A DNA stretch of 64,000 nucleotides from Paramagnetospirillum caucaseum (GTDB lineage: Bacteria; Pseudomonadota; Alphaproteobacteria; Rhodospirillales; Magnetospirillaceae), in assembly GCF_000342045.1 (NCBI RefSeq), contig NZ_AONQ01000013.1:21017-85016 (forward strand). The letters run 5' to 3'. How positions within the stretch are numbered: the stretch's first letter is position 1; each line of letters starts with the position of its first letter. A program made the position numbers and the translations under genes. Shown here piece by piece: positions 17,760-26,494 of this stretch. The notes under the pieces were generated by a model. The model saw only the letters and a list, made by a program, of their open reading frames with translations. It did no database searches and was not told the origin of the DNA.

Positions 17760-18220
17760 CCCATTATCTCGAAGACCTCACACCCGGCCGGGTGTTCGCT
17801 TCGCCGGCCTACGCGGTGACGGCCGACGACATCAAGGGCTTCGCCGCCGCCTGGGACCCGCAGCATTTCCACCTGGACGAGGATTCCGCCAAGGATTCGT
17901 TCTTCGCCGGGCTGGCGGCGTCGGGCTGGCACACGGCGGCGGCCACCATGCGCCTGATGGTGACCAGCGAACTGCAACTGCCGCTGGGCATCATCGGCAG
18001 CGGGCTGGAGTACCTGAAATGGCACCGTCCGGTGCGGCCCGGCGACGTGCTGACCCTGCGCATCGAGGTGGTGGAGACCCGCGAGATGCGTTCCCGGCCC
18101 GGCATGGGGCTGGCCCGCTTGCGGGTCGAGACCCTGGATTCCGGGGGGCTGCCGGTGCAGACCCTGGAGACTCAGCTGGTGGTGCCTTGTCGGGACGGCA
18201 GTCCGGTCCACCAGCCGTAA
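17756..18220 (+). CDS. MaoC-family dehydratase
   Basis: 154 residues with a hot-dog fold. The hydratase-2 motif region AAAWDPQHFHLDEDSAKDS (about residues 31-49) holds the Asp and His of (R)-specific enoyl-CoA hydratases, and SGWHTAAATMRLMV follows. It likely hydrates or dehydrates an acyl-CoA. It is co-transcribed with the MFS transporter and its last 49 bases overlap the convergent muramidase gene. Confidence 0.9.
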   Translation: MTHYLEDLTPGRVFASPAYAVTADDIKGFAAAWDPQHFHLDEDSAKDSFFAGLAASGWHTAAATMRLMVTSELQLPLGIIGSGLEYLKWHRPVRPGDVLTLRIEVVETREMRSRPGMGLARLRVETLDSGGLPVQTLETQLVVPCRDGSPVHQP

Positions 18221-19005
18221 AGCTGGTCTCGGCTGCCGGCGAACACCGAGCGGTTGCCGCGCTCGACGCCCCGGACGGCGCGGGTGCGGTCGCGGAACGG
18301 CCCGCCGACCACCGCGTCGTCGCCGGCATACTGCCACAGGCGCCAGCCCTTGGTTCCCCAGGCGCGGGGCAGTTCCGGCTCGAAGCGGTAATCGGCCAGC
18401 CACAGGTCGCAGGCGGCGAGGATCGAGCCCGGCTCGACGGCGCCGCCCAGGCTTTGCCCCGCCATGGCCTCGCCGTCGGCCCAGGCCGGCGGGGTATAGA
18501 GCAGCGGCAGCCGTCCGGTGGTGTCGGCGATCTCGCGCACGAACTCCTCGGCCGCCTCGATGCGCATGGAATTGGCCGGCGCCCGGCCGTTGGGCTCCAG
18601 GTCGAGCACCAGCAGGGTGGCGGGATCGGGCCGGGCGGCGGCCAGGAACATGCGGGCCTGGACGCGGCCGGGATGCTGCCTGGTGCCGAAATGATAGGCC
18701 CCCCACAGCAGGCCGGCATCCAGGGCGGCGGCCCGGCGCTCCTCGTAGCGCGGGTCCTGCCAGTCGCCTTCGCTGGCCTTGTGGATCACCGCCAGCACGC
18801 CGCTGCCGTCGCGGGCGGCGGCGAAGCTCTTCACCCCGTTGGCGTGGTGCAGGTCGATGACGGCGTTCAGGCCGACCAGGGCCGGCTCGTCCACCATGCC
18901 GGGGGTGGCCTTGGGGCGCGGCGGGCGGATGGTGCGGGCCGGCTCTCCCGCGCAGGCCGAGACGGCCAGGGCCAGTCCGCCGGCCAGGACCCGCCGGCGG
19001 CGCAT
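18172..19005 (-). CDS. GH25 muramidase (lysozyme) lipoprotein
   Basis: 277 residues. The signal peptide ends in a lipobox-like VSAC (Cys18). The GH25 barrel is seen in LNAVIDLHHANG (first catalytic-site Asp), AVIHKASEGDWQDPRYEER, GLLWGAYHFGT, LLVLDLEPNG (DxE pair) and WRLWQYAGDD. It would cleave the glycan of peptidoglycan from the periplasmic face of a membrane. The ATG at 19005 was taken; a GTG at 19008 directly before it is equally possible. The start overlaps the stop of the Panacea-domain gene, so the pair is coupled. Its 3' end runs 49 bases into the convergent maoC gene. Confidence 0.85.
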   Translation of the reverse strand: MRRRRVLAGGLALAVSACAGEPARTIRPPRPKATPGMVDEPALVGLNAVIDLHHANGVKSFAAARDGSGVLAVIHKASEGDWQDPRYEERRAAALDAGLLWGAYHFGTRQHPGRVQARMFLAAARPDPATLLVLDLEPNGRAPANSMRIEAAEEFVREIADTTGRLPLLYTPPAWADGEAMAGQSLGGAVEPGSILAACDLWLADYRFEPELPRAWGTKGWRLWQYAGDDAVVGGPFRDRTRAVRGVERGNRSVFAGSRDQLYGWWTGLPSRQGTTS

Positions 19006-19574
19006 CACTCGTCCTTCTTGGGCTGGAGGGCCTTGGGCTTCCAGGCGCCGACGGTGACCGGCTTGCCGGTCTGCGAGCGCATCATGCGGGGCTTCAGGAT
19101 CTGGTCGATGGAATCGACGCCCGAGGCCGGCTTGTTGCGGGCGGCGGCCTCGTCGGAATAGTACTTCACCATGTCGGCGAAGGGGATTTCCTCGTTCTGC
19201 CCCTTGGCCATGGCCAGGGCCACGGGGGCGTGCTCGGCGATCTTCTTGATCAACTGGTCGGCGGTATAGGGGCCGTAGCGCCGCCAGATGCCGTCGAGGA
19301 AGTGGCGGACCTGCTCGGACAGCGGGTTACCCTCGATCATGTGCGGCCGCCCGAAGGCCAAGGCGTGGAACACCGTCGGCTCGACGGGGCCGAAGGCGTC
19401 GGTGACGAAGGTGGCCGGCATCAGCTTGCGGCCGTGATAGGCCACGGCGAAATAGGCCTGCGACAGGTAGAGCAGGCGGTGCAGCTTCTGCGGCTGGATG
19501 TACTCGCGATCGTTCAGCGCCTGGTCGGAGAGCCAGAACACCACGTCGAGGGATGATTTAACGGCAATGGGCAT
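19005..19574 (-). CDS. Panacea-domain (SocA/DUF4065-like) protein
   Basis: 189 residues. The central region QPQKLHRLLYLSQAYFAVAY and DAFGPVEPTVFHAL (about residues 27-73) matches the Panacea fold, known from proteolysis-linked antitoxins such as SocA and from antitoxins that neutralise many unrelated toxins. The C-terminus is an extra basic, proline-rich tail of about 45 residues. AAGGAAA stands 11 bases before the ATG at 19574. The partner gene encodes a GH25 muramidase. Whether this is an antitoxin, or a domesticated relative, is not decided by sequence. Confidence 0.75.
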   Translation of the reverse strand: MPIAVKSSLDVVFWLSDQALNDREYIQPQKLHRLLYLSQAYFAVAYHGRKLMPATFVTDAFGPVEPTVFHALAFGRPHMIEGNPLSEQVRHFLDGIWRRYGPYTADQLIKKIAEHAPVALAMAKGQNEEIPFADMVKYYSDEAAARNKPASGVDSIDQILKPRMMRSQTGKPVTVGAWKPKALQPKKDE

Positions 19575-19643
19575 CGGGACCGGTTTCCTTGAAGCGATGC
19601 CGATGATAGCGTCGTCGGGTGCGCAAATCAAAGGAGCCAGCCC

Positions 19644-20105
19644 ATGCGCGTCGCGTTCACCCTGAACGGCAAGCCGGTGGAGGCTAAAGTCGAGCCCCGC
19701 ACCCTGCTGGCCACGCTGCTGCGCGAGGGGTTCGGGCTGACCGGCACCCATGTGGGCTGCGACACCGGCCAGTGCGGTGCCTGCACGGTCCACCTGGACG
19801 GCCGCGCCGTCAAATCCTGCCTGGTGCTGGCCGCCCAGGCCGACGGGCGGAGCGTGCTGACCATCGAAGGCGTGGCCGACGGCGAGGTTCTGCATCCGCT
19901 GCAGGCGGCCTTCCGCGACCGCCACGCCCTGCAATGCGGTTTCTGCACGCCGGGCATGGTGATGAGCGGCCTGGATCTGGTCGCCCGCCTGGACAGCCCC
20001 GACGAGGCGGCCATCCGCCACGGCCTGGACGGCAATCTGTGCCGCTGCACCGGCTATCGCCCCATCGTCGAGGCCATCGCCCATTGCATCCGGGAGAAGG
20101 GCTGA
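19644..20105 (+). CDS. Molybdenum hydroxylase small subunit, two [2Fe-2S] clusters (CoxS-like)
   Basis: 153 residues. The plant-type ferredoxin cluster uses Cys39, Cys44, Cys47 and Cys59; the second cluster uses the [10 protein letters not shown] and [10 protein letters not shown] motifs. It passes electrons between a molybdenum cofactor in a large subunit and FAD in a medium subunit, as in CO dehydrogenase, xanthine dehydrogenase and related hydroxylases. The medium subunit follows with a one-base overlap. No large subunit lies in this operon. The substrate is therefore unknown. Confidence 0.94.
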   Translation: MRVAFTLNGKPVEAKVEPRTLLATLLREGFGLTGTHVGCDTGQCGACTVHLDGRAVKSCLVLAAQADGRSVLTIEGVADGEVLHPLQAAFRDRHALQCGFCTPGMVMSGLDLVARLDSPDEAAIRHGLDGNLCRCTGYRPIVEAIAHCIREKG

Positions 20106-20890
20106 TGTTCCCCTTCGATTATCTGCGGCCCCAAAGCGCCGCCGAGGCGGTCGCCGCCCATGACGGCGGGGAGCGGCGCTATCTGGCCGGCGGCCAGAGC
20201 CTGCTGGCGGCGCTGAAGCTGCGGCTCGCCCAGCCCTCGGCCCTGATCGACGTGGCCCGCCTGCCGGAACTGACGGGAACGCGTGTCGAGGATGGACGGC
20301 TGGTGGTGGGAGCGGCGGTGCCCCATGCCGGGATGGCGGCGTTGCCGCACATTCCGGCCCTGGCGCTTTTGTCCGGCTCCATCGGCGACCTGCAGGTGCG
20401 CAACATGGGCACCCTGGGCGGCGCCCTGGCCAATGCCGACCCGGCCAGCGACCACGCCGCCGGGGTGCTGGGCCTGGGGGCGGAAATCCGTACCGACCGC
20501 CGCACCATCGCCGCCGACGATTTCTTCCTCGGCATGTTCGAGACGGCGCTGGAGCCGGGCGAACTGATCGTCGCGGTCGGCTATCCCCTGCCGCGCCGCG
20601 CCGGCTATGCCAAGGTGCGCAATCCCGCTTCCGGCTATCCGGTGGCCGGCGTGTTCGTCGCCGAGACCGATAGCGGAATCCGGGTGGCGGTGACCGGGGC
20701 GGCGGCGTGCCCGTTCCGCCTGACGGAGTTCGAGATGGCGCTTGAAGGAGATTTCTCCCCCGCCGCCCTGGAGGGCCTGGGCGTTCCTCCCGATGCGCTG
20801 AACCGCGACCTGCACGCCAGCGCCGAATACCGCGCCGCCCTGATCCCCGTCCTGGCGCGCAGGGCTCTCGGACTGGGAGGCGGGTCATGA
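20105..20890 (+). CDS. Molybdenum hydroxylase FAD-binding medium subunit (CoxM-like)
   Basis: 261 residues with the FAD-binding motifs of the CO dehydrogenase/xanthine dehydrogenase medium chain: YLAGGQSLLAALKLRLAQPS (about residue 28) and NMGTLGGALANADPASDHAA (about residue 100). The C-terminal domain of this family follows. It lacks the extra cysteine insert of 4-hydroxybenzoyl-CoA reductase. It overlaps the small subunit by one base and mocA by four (ATGA). Confidence 0.93.
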   Translation: MFPFDYLRPQSAAEAVAAHDGGERRYLAGGQSLLAALKLRLAQPSALIDVARLPELTGTRVEDGRLVVGAAVPHAGMAALPHIPALALLSGSIGDLQVRNMGTLGGALANADPASDHAAGVLGLGAEIRTDRRTIAADDFFLGMFETALEPGELIVAVGYPLPRRAGYAKVRNPASGYPVAGVFVAETDSGIRVAVTGAAACPFRLTEFEMALEGDFSPAALEGLGVPPDALNRDLHASAEYRAALIPVLARRALGLGGGS

Positions 20891-21456
20891 GCCTGGCCGG
20901 ACTGGTGCTGGCCGCCGGGCGGGCCAGCCGCATGGGCGGCGACAAGCGGCTGATGCGGGTGGAGGGACGTTCCATGCTGGAGCGGGCCGTCGAGGCGGCC
21001 CTGGCCGGCGGCCTGTCGCCGGTGCTGGTGGTCACCGGGCCGGAGCCGCAGCCCGGCCTGCCGGCCGGGGTGGTCCGGGTGGTCAATGCCGACCCCGGAC
21101 GCGGCATGGCCTCGTCGCTGGCCGGGGGCGTGGCTGCCCTGCCCGGGGAGGTCGAGGGGGTGATGGTGCTGCTGGCCGACATGCCCAGGGTGAATGCCGC
21201 CCATGTGGCGGCCCTGGCCGCCGCCTTCCGTCCCGGCGGCATCTGCGTGCCGGTGTTCGGGGGGCGGCGGGGCAATCCGGTGTTGCTGGCCCGGCGTTTC
21301 TTCCCCGAGGTCCTGGCCTTGACCGGCGACAAGGGCGCCAGGGGGCTGATCGCCGGGCATGCGGATTGCGTCGTCGAGGTGGCGGTGAGCGACGACGGAA
21401 TCCTGATCGATGTGGACACGCCCGAGGCGTTGCGGGCGGTTGGGGGAGTGTCATGA
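20887..21456 (+). CDS. mocA: Molybdenum cofactor cytidylyltransferase (MocA-like)
   Basis: 189 residues of the MobA/MocA nucleotidyltransferase fold. LVLAAGRASRMGGDKRLMRV (residues 6-25) is the NTP loop; VLLADMPRVNAAHV holds the metal-binding Asp; GRRGNPVLL is the late substrate motif. MocA attaches CMP to molybdopterin to give the dinucleotide cofactor used by enzymes of the xanthine oxidase family, in agreement with the two structural subunits encoded just before. Coupled to both neighbours by ATGA overlaps. Confidence 0.88.
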   Translation: MSLAGLVLAAGRASRMGGDKRLMRVEGRSMLERAVEAALAGGLSPVLVVTGPEPQPGLPAGVVRVVNADPGRGMASSLAGGVAALPGEVEGVMVLLADMPRVNAAHVAALAAAFRPGGICVPVFGGRRGNPVLLARRFFPEVLALTGDKGARGLIAGHADCVVEVAVSDDGILIDVDTPEALRAVGGVS

Positions 21457-22655
21457 GCCAGACCATCCGCGAAGCTTTTCCCGCCCTGGCCCGGCCGGGA
21501 TTCCACTATCTGGACAGCGCCGCCATGGCGCAGATTCCCGGCCTGGTCTCCGAGGCGGTGACCCATCACAACCGCACCGCCCGCTCCAACGTGCGGCGCG
21601 GCCTGCACGAGATGGCCCAGCGCGCCGACGCCGCCTATGACGGCGCCCGCGCCGCCGTGGGCCGCTTCCTGGGCGCCCCCGCCGAGGAGGTGGTGTTCAC
21701 CGCCGGCTGCACCCTGGCGCTCAACATGGCGGCCTGGGGGCTGGGGCGGAACCTGGGGCCGGGCGACGAGGTGGTGGTCAGCCGGCTGGAGCATCATTCC
21801 GCCTGCCTGCCCTGGATGGCCCTGGCCAAGGAACGCGGCTTCGCCCTGCGCTGGCTGGGGGTGACGCCTGACGGGCGTCTGGACCTGGACAGCCTGGGCA
21901 CTGTGGTCACGCCGCGCTGCAAGGCGGTGGCGGTCACCCATGCCTCCAACGTCACCGGCGCGGTCAGCGACCTGCCCCGGCTGGCCGAGGCGGCCCACGG
22001 GGTGGGGGCCAAGCTGGTGGTCGACGGCGCCCAGATGGTGCCGCACGGCCGCGTCGACCCCCGCGCCCTGGGGGCCGACCTCTACGCCTTCGCCGGGCAC
22101 AAGGCCTATGGTCCCACCGGCATCGGGGTGCTGTGGGGGCGGGCGGAAATCCTCGACGGCATGGCACCCCTGGTGGTGGGCGGCGGCATGGTCGGCACGG
22201 TGGAGGACGGCGATTTCACCTGGGGCGAGCCGCCCCACCGCTTCGAGGCCGGCACGCCGCCGGTGGCCCAGGCGGTGGGGCTGGCCGCCGCCCTGAACTG
22301 GATGGCCGACCTGGACTGGCCGGCGGTGCGCCAGCAGGAAGCGGCGCTGGCCTGGCATCTGCTCGACGGACTGAGGAGCATGGACGGCGTCCGCGTCATC
22401 GGGCCGCTGGGCCTGGAGGCGCGGGTGCCGGTGGTGTCCTTCACGGTGGCGGGCTGCCATCCCCACGACCTGTCGCACCTGCTGGCCGGGCGCGGCGTGG
22501 CGGTGCGCGGCGGCGCCCACTGCGCCCGGCCGCTGATGAGCGCCCTGGGGCTGGAGGAGGGGACGCTGCGCGCCTCGCTCGCCCCCTATTCCGACCGCTC
22601 CGACGTGGACGCCCTGCTGGCCGGACTGGCCGAGGCGGTCAAGGTGCTGCGATGA
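21453..22655 (+). CDS. Cysteine desulfurase, SufS-type (class V aminotransferase)
   Basis: 400 residues. PLP enzyme signatures: HASNVTGAVSDLPRLAEAAH, VDGAQMVPHGRVDP, and the PLP lysine in FAGHKAYGPTGIGVLWG. RGGAHCARPLM carries the C-terminal sulfur-acceptor cysteine (VRGGAHC, about residue 354), the SufS/CsdA arrangement. It removes sulfur from cysteine. Its place right after mocA suggests that it supplies sulfur to the Mo centre or to the iron-sulfur clusters of this hydroxylase, comparable to Rhodobacter NifS4 with xanthine dehydrogenase; that role is inference. The start overlaps the mocA stop. Confidence 0.9.
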   Translation: MSQTIREAFPALARPGFHYLDSAAMAQIPGLVSEAVTHHNRTARSNVRRGLHEMAQRADAAYDGARAAVGRFLGAPAEEVVFTAGCTLALNMAAWGLGRNLGPGDEVVVSRLEHHSACLPWMALAKERGFALRWLGVTPDGRLDLDSLGTVVTPRCKAVAVTHASNVTGAVSDLPRLAEAAHGVGAKLVVDGAQMVPHGRVDPRALGADLYAFAGHKAYGPTGIGVLWGRAEILDGMAPLVVGGGMVGTVEDGDFTWGEPPHRFEAGTPPVAQAVGLAAALNWMADLDWPAVRQQEAALAWHLLDGLRSMDGVRVIGPLGLEARVPVVSFTVAGCHPHDLSHLLAGRGVAVRGGAHCARPLMSALGLEEGTLRASLAPYSDRSDVDALLAGLAEAVKVLR

Positions 22656-23062
22656 ACGAGGAACTTTACGGCGAGGCCATCAAGGACCTGGCGGCCCGGG
22701 AGCCGGTGGTCTTGGACGGTGCCGATGCCAGCGCCACCCTGGACAATCCCCTGTGCGGCGACCGGGTTACCCTCGACGTCAGGATGGAAGGCGGGCGGGT
22801 GGCCGCCATCGGCCATCGGGTCAAGGGCTGCCTGCTCTGCAAGGCCGCCGCCACGCTGGCGGCCGGGACGGCCCCCGGGCTGGGGGCGGAAGGGGCCGCC
22901 CGATTGTTGGATCAGGTCTCGAACATGCTGAAGACGGGGGCCGAGCCGGCGCTTCCCGCCCTGGCGGCCTTCATCCCGGTGCGGCCGCACAAGAGCCGCC
23001 ACGCCTGCGTGCTGCTGCCGTTCAAGGCCCTGGCGAAGGTGCTGGCGGCGCCTATACCGTGA
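22652..23062 (+). CDS. SufU/NifU-like iron-sulfur scaffold or sulfur-transfer protein
   Basis: 136 residues with the three scaffold cysteines in context: NPLCGDRVTLD (about residue 33), KGCLLCKAAATLAAG (with an extra Cys), and SRHACVLLPFKAL near the C-terminus. Proteins of this type accept sulfur from the SufS partner or hold a nascent cluster. It pairs with the desulfurase encoded just before it (ATGA overlap) and is the last gene of the operon. It overlaps the convergent 508-residue gene by 11 bases. Confidence 0.88.
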   Translation: MNEELYGEAIKDLAAREPVVLDGADASATLDNPLCGDRVTLDVRMEGGRVAAIGHRVKGCLLCKAAATLAAGTAPGLGAEGAARLLDQVSNMLKTGAEPALPALAAFIPVRPHKSRHACVLLPFKALAKVLAAPIP

Positions 23063-24578
23063 TGCCGATGCTGGCCAGGGTCTTGGTCAGCAGCAGCATC
23101 TTGCGGTCCCGTTCCTCGCCCGAGGCGCTGCCCAGGTAATCGGTCAGGAAGCCGCCGTCGCGCAGATAGGTGTTCAGCAACTGGCGCACGGCATCCATGT
23201 TGGAACCGTCGATGAAGGTTCCCTTGCGGCACAGATCCAGCAGGGTCAGGACCTTCTGGGCCGGGCCGCCGCCCTTCTTGTCGATCTGCTCGAACAGGCG
23301 GGAATTCTTCAGCAGATGGGCCTGGGCCAGTTCCACCTGGGCGGCGAACGCCGCCTTGTCGCCGTCGGGCAGCCACGAGGCCTTGATGGCCCGGTGGATG
23401 CCGGCCAGGGTCTGCAGCTTGGGCACCGGGGGCTCCTGGCCCGCCACCACGCGCGGCACGAAATCCTTGTCGCCGAAATAGTGCTCGATAAAGGTCTTCA
23501 GCGTGGCGCGGTTGCCCTGGCCCACCGCCACGGTGCTCAACTGCATCAGGAAGGCGTAGCGGTCGGCCACCACCTTGCGCTCGCGCAGCAGGTCGGTGAC
23601 ACCCTCCTTGTTGAGGTGGCGGGCCTGGCGCCGCTCCAGCGAGGTCAACGCCTTGGCGCCGCCGATCAGGGTGGTGCCCGTCCACATGCGCTTGAACAGG
23701 TCGAACAGGGTGGAAATCTCGATCTCGGGCTCGGCCGAGCGCAGCGGCATCTTGCTGGCCAGGGTGCGCAGCAGGGAATACTCCACCGACGCCTTGCAAT
23801 TGGGCGCCGATCCGTCGGAGATCATGGCCGCGATGGCTTCCATGGCCGAATGGGCGGTGTCGCGCTGCTTCCACTCGCCCTTCCACAAATCGGCCAGGTC
23901 GTTGCAGCGTTCCTCCAGCGTCTCGCACAGACCCAGCATCTGGTCGAGTGCCGGGTCGCTCTTCAGGCATTCGGACAGGGCCTGCTCGATATAGCGGTTC
24001 TCGTCCTTGCCCTTGGTGTTCTCGAACAGCTTGACCAGGACGGAGACCTTGTCTTTCCACACTTTATGAGAGAACAGGAGTTCGGTCAGGGCGCGGTTGG
24101 CCGCATAATCCTTGTCGGACGGGCTGCCCTTCAGTCCGGCGCAATAGGCGGAGAAGCCTTCCGGAGTGACGGAGGGCGGCGGCCTGTCCTTGTCGTCGTC
24201 CCACACCTTCTTCATGCCGGCGCTGATCAGGGTGTTGAGATCGCGCAGCCGCTGCGCCGCGCTTTCTCCCTTGGTCTTGGCCTGCAGGGTAGCGATCTTG
24301 TCGACGGCGTTCATCATGGTGCGGCCGGCATCGCTGAGCCGCTTCTGGTACTTGGACGAGAACACCAGCTCGGTCGGCGTGATGACCAGGGATTCGGTGA
24401 AATTGGTCAGGAAACGGCCGATAAGGTCGCGCGAGCCTGGCGAGAAGAAGTCCTCGAACCGGGTGCAATACGCACCTTCCAGCAGGGCTTCCGGCGCCGT
24501 TTCCAGATCGTCTTTGGTCGGTGTCGCCATCAAATGATAATCCGCTGCCCGTTTGCTGGTTGCTAGCTCCGCCATCAT
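23052..24578 (-). CDS. Large helical protein of unknown function
   Basis: 508 residues from 24578; a second in-frame ATG at 24530 (492 residues) may be the true start, and neither has a clear ribosome site. No signal peptide or membrane segment. The sequence is soluble, charged and mostly helical (FFSPGSRDLIGRFLTNFTES; GKDENRYIEQALSECLKSD; DLLRERKVVADRYAFLMQL). I recognised no family. Codon use is ordinary, so it is a real gene, perhaps lineage-specific. It ends 11 bases inside sufU and is divergent from a Cache histidine kinase. Confidence 0.85.
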   Translation of the reverse strand: MMAELATSKRAADYHLMATPTKDDLETAPEALLEGAYCTRFEDFFSPGSRDLIGRFLTNFTESLVITPTELVFSSKYQKRLSDAGRTMMNAVDKIATLQAKTKGESAAQRLRDLNTLISAGMKKVWDDDKDRPPPSVTPEGFSAYCAGLKGSPSDKDYAANRALTELLFSHKVWKDKVSVLVKLFENTKGKDENRYIEQALSECLKSDPALDQMLGLCETLEERCNDLADLWKGEWKQRDTAHSAMEAIAAMISDGSAPNCKASVEYSLLRTLASKMPLRSAEPEIEISTLFDLFKRMWTGTTLIGGAKALTSLERRQARHLNKEGVTDLLRERKVVADRYAFLMQLSTVAVGQGNRATLKTFIEHYFGDKDFVPRVVAGQEPPVPKLQTLAGIHRAIKASWLPDGDKAAFAAQVELAQAHLLKNSRLFEQIDKKGGGPAQKVLTLLDLCRKGTFIDGSNMDAVRQLLNTYLRDGGFLTDYLGSASGEERDRKMLLLTKTLASIGITV

Positions 24579-24802
24579 TATCGTCGGGGTCCGTTGGCAT
24601 CAAATGATTTTTGCAATCGAACCAGCATGGTATCGAACGATTACTTACGTGGGAGGCTTGTGGCGGGGTCGGTACGAGTTTTGGGCGGCTGTCAATGGCT
24701 GAATTATCGTCCAAGGCGCATTTGAGCCTCTGTGCAAGGTCTATTGGCTTAGGGTAAGGTGTTTTTCGTACGCTGTTGTCCTTCTGGGGAGGGGGGCCGG
24801 GG

Positions 24803-26485
24803 ATGGCGGGGGTCAGGGCGGATTTCAACAAGTTCAAGGCTTCGCGCTGGCGCCTCGTGGCGCTGCTGCTGTTCGTCAACGCCTCGGTGCTCGGCCTTGC
24901 CTGGATTTCCCTGGACGCCAGCTACCGCCAGTACCAGGACCGGGCGGCGGTCTCGACGCGCAATACCAACCGCCTCGTGTCGCAGAGCATCGCCGGCGAT
25001 ATCGACCAGATCGATCTCGCCCTGCGCGCCGTCGTGGACGAAGCCGTCAGGACCCACGGGGCGGGCGGCACGATCTCCGGTCCCGGGATGCAGGAGTTCC
25101 TGGGGCGTCTGCAAAGCCGTCTGAAGATGACCGACAGCCTGCGCCTGACCAACGCGGCGGGCGACGTGGTCGCCGGATCGGACGGGCCGCAGCCGGGGAT
25201 CAACACCGCCGATCGGGCCTACTTTACCAGCCTGCGCGACGACCCCAAGGCGGAGATGTCCATCTCGTCGCCGATCTTGGGGCGCATCAGCAACAAGTGG
25301 GTGCTGATCTTCGCCCGGCGCCTGCCTCTGCCCGATGGCGGTTTCGGCGGTATCGTCTTCGCGCCGGTGACCATCGCGTGGTTCGAGCAGAAGTTCAACG
25401 ATCTGGAGGTGGGGCCCCAGGGCACCGTGGTGATGCGCGGCGACGCCTCGCGCAATTTCGACCTGCTGGCCCGTTTCCCCCATGCCGGCTATGTGGGGCA
25501 GACGACGGTCTCCAAGACCTTCCGCGAGCGGATCACCGCCAATCCCAAGGGCGGGACCTACGAGGCGGTGGCCGGCGCCGACAATATCCGTCGCACCTTC
25601 TCGTACCGCCCCATCGCCAACTACCCGCTGATCACCCTGGTGGGCATGGCCACCGACGACTATCTCGGCGAATGGCGCAAGGAAGGCGTCAAGGTGATCG
25701 CCCTGGCCGGGGCCTTCATCCTGGTCACCACCCTGGGCGGCATCGGCATGCTGCGCAGCTGGCGCAAGCTGGAGCGGCAGACCGACGAACTGGCGCGTTC
25801 CAACGCCGACCTCGAACAGTTCGCCTATGTGGCCTCCCACGACCTGCAGACGCCGCTGCGCAATATCGCCAGCTATGCGCAGCTGCTGGCGCGGCGCTAC
25901 GAGGGGCGCCTCGACAAGGATGCGGACGAGTTCATCGGCTATATCGTTGGCGGTGCCAAGCACATGTCGTCGATGATTCCCGACCTGCTGGACTATGCCC
26001 GCGTCTCGCGCTCGCCGCCGGAATTCGTGCCGGTGGACCTCAATCAGGTGGTGGAGTCGGTGCTGGCCAATCTCGGCCCCGACATCCAGGATTCGGGCGC
26101 CACCGTCAAGATGGACAAGCTGCCGGTGGTGCTGGCCGAGGCGCGGCAGGCCGAGAGCCTGTTCCAGAACCTGCTGGAAAACGCCCTGATCTACCGCCAG
26201 CCCGACGCTCCGCCGCAGATCGAGATCACCGCCACGCTGGAGCCCAAGGGCCTGTGGCGGGTCGCCGTCCGCGACAACGGCATCGGTATCGAGCCGGCCT
26301 ATTTCGAGAAGATCTTCATCATCTTCCAGCGCCTGGAGCCGGCCCGCTTTCCCGGCGGCACCGGCATCGGTCTGGCGCTGTGCCGGCGCATCGTCCACCG
26401 CTTCGGCGGCACCATCTGGGTGGAGTCCGAGCCCAGGAAGGGCACGACCTTCAACTTCACCCTGCGCCCGACGGCCCAAGCCTGA
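24803..26485 (+). CDS. Cache-domain sensor histidine kinase
   Basis: 560 residues. TM1 at about 17-37, a periplasmic double-Cache (PDC) sensor at about 40-285 (NTADRAYFTSLRDD, SISSPILGRISNKWVLIFAR), TM2 at about 297-316. The HisKA domain has His346 (FAYVASHDLQTPLRNI), the Cph1-like subgroup. The ATPase domain has NLLENALIYR, RDNGIGIEPAYFEKIF and GGTGIGLALCRRI. ATG 24803 follows a strong GGAGG. No response regulator is adjacent, so its partner is elsewhere. The signal is probably a small periplasmic ligand. It ends 9 bases from the convergent FAH gene. Confidence 0.93.
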   Translation: MAGVRADFNKFKASRWRLVALLLFVNASVLGLAWISLDASYRQYQDRAAVSTRNTNRLVSQSIAGDIDQIDLALRAVVDEAVRTHGAGGTISGPGMQEFLGRLQSRLKMTDSLRLTNAAGDVVAGSDGPQPGINTADRAYFTSLRDDPKAEMSISSPILGRISNKWVLIFARRLPLPDGGFGGIVFAPVTIAWFEQKFNDLEVGPQGTVVMRGDASRNFDLLARFPHAGYVGQTTVSKTFRERITANPKGGTYEAVAGADNIRRTFSYRPIANYPLITLVGMATDDYLGEWRKEGVKVIALAGAFILVTTLGGIGMLRSWRKLERQTDELARSNADLEQFAYVASHDLQTPLRNIASYAQLLARRYEGRLDKDADEFIGYIVGGAKHMSSMIPDLLDYARVSRSPPEFVPVDLNQVVESVLANLGPDIQDSGATVKMDKLPVVLAEARQAESLFQNLLENALIYRQPDAPPQIEITATLEPKGLWRVAVRDNGIGIEPAYFEKIFIIFQRLEPARFPGGTGIGLALCRRIVHRFGGTIWVESEPRKGTTFNFTLRPTAQA

Positions 26486-26494
26486 GTGGCGGGC

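Noticed and set aside
19005..22520. Very long minus-strand open frame across the molybdenum hydroxylase operon
   Set aside because: Only the last 189 residues form a sensible protein (Panacea domain). The rest is the antisense of confidently assigned genes in GC-rich DNA.
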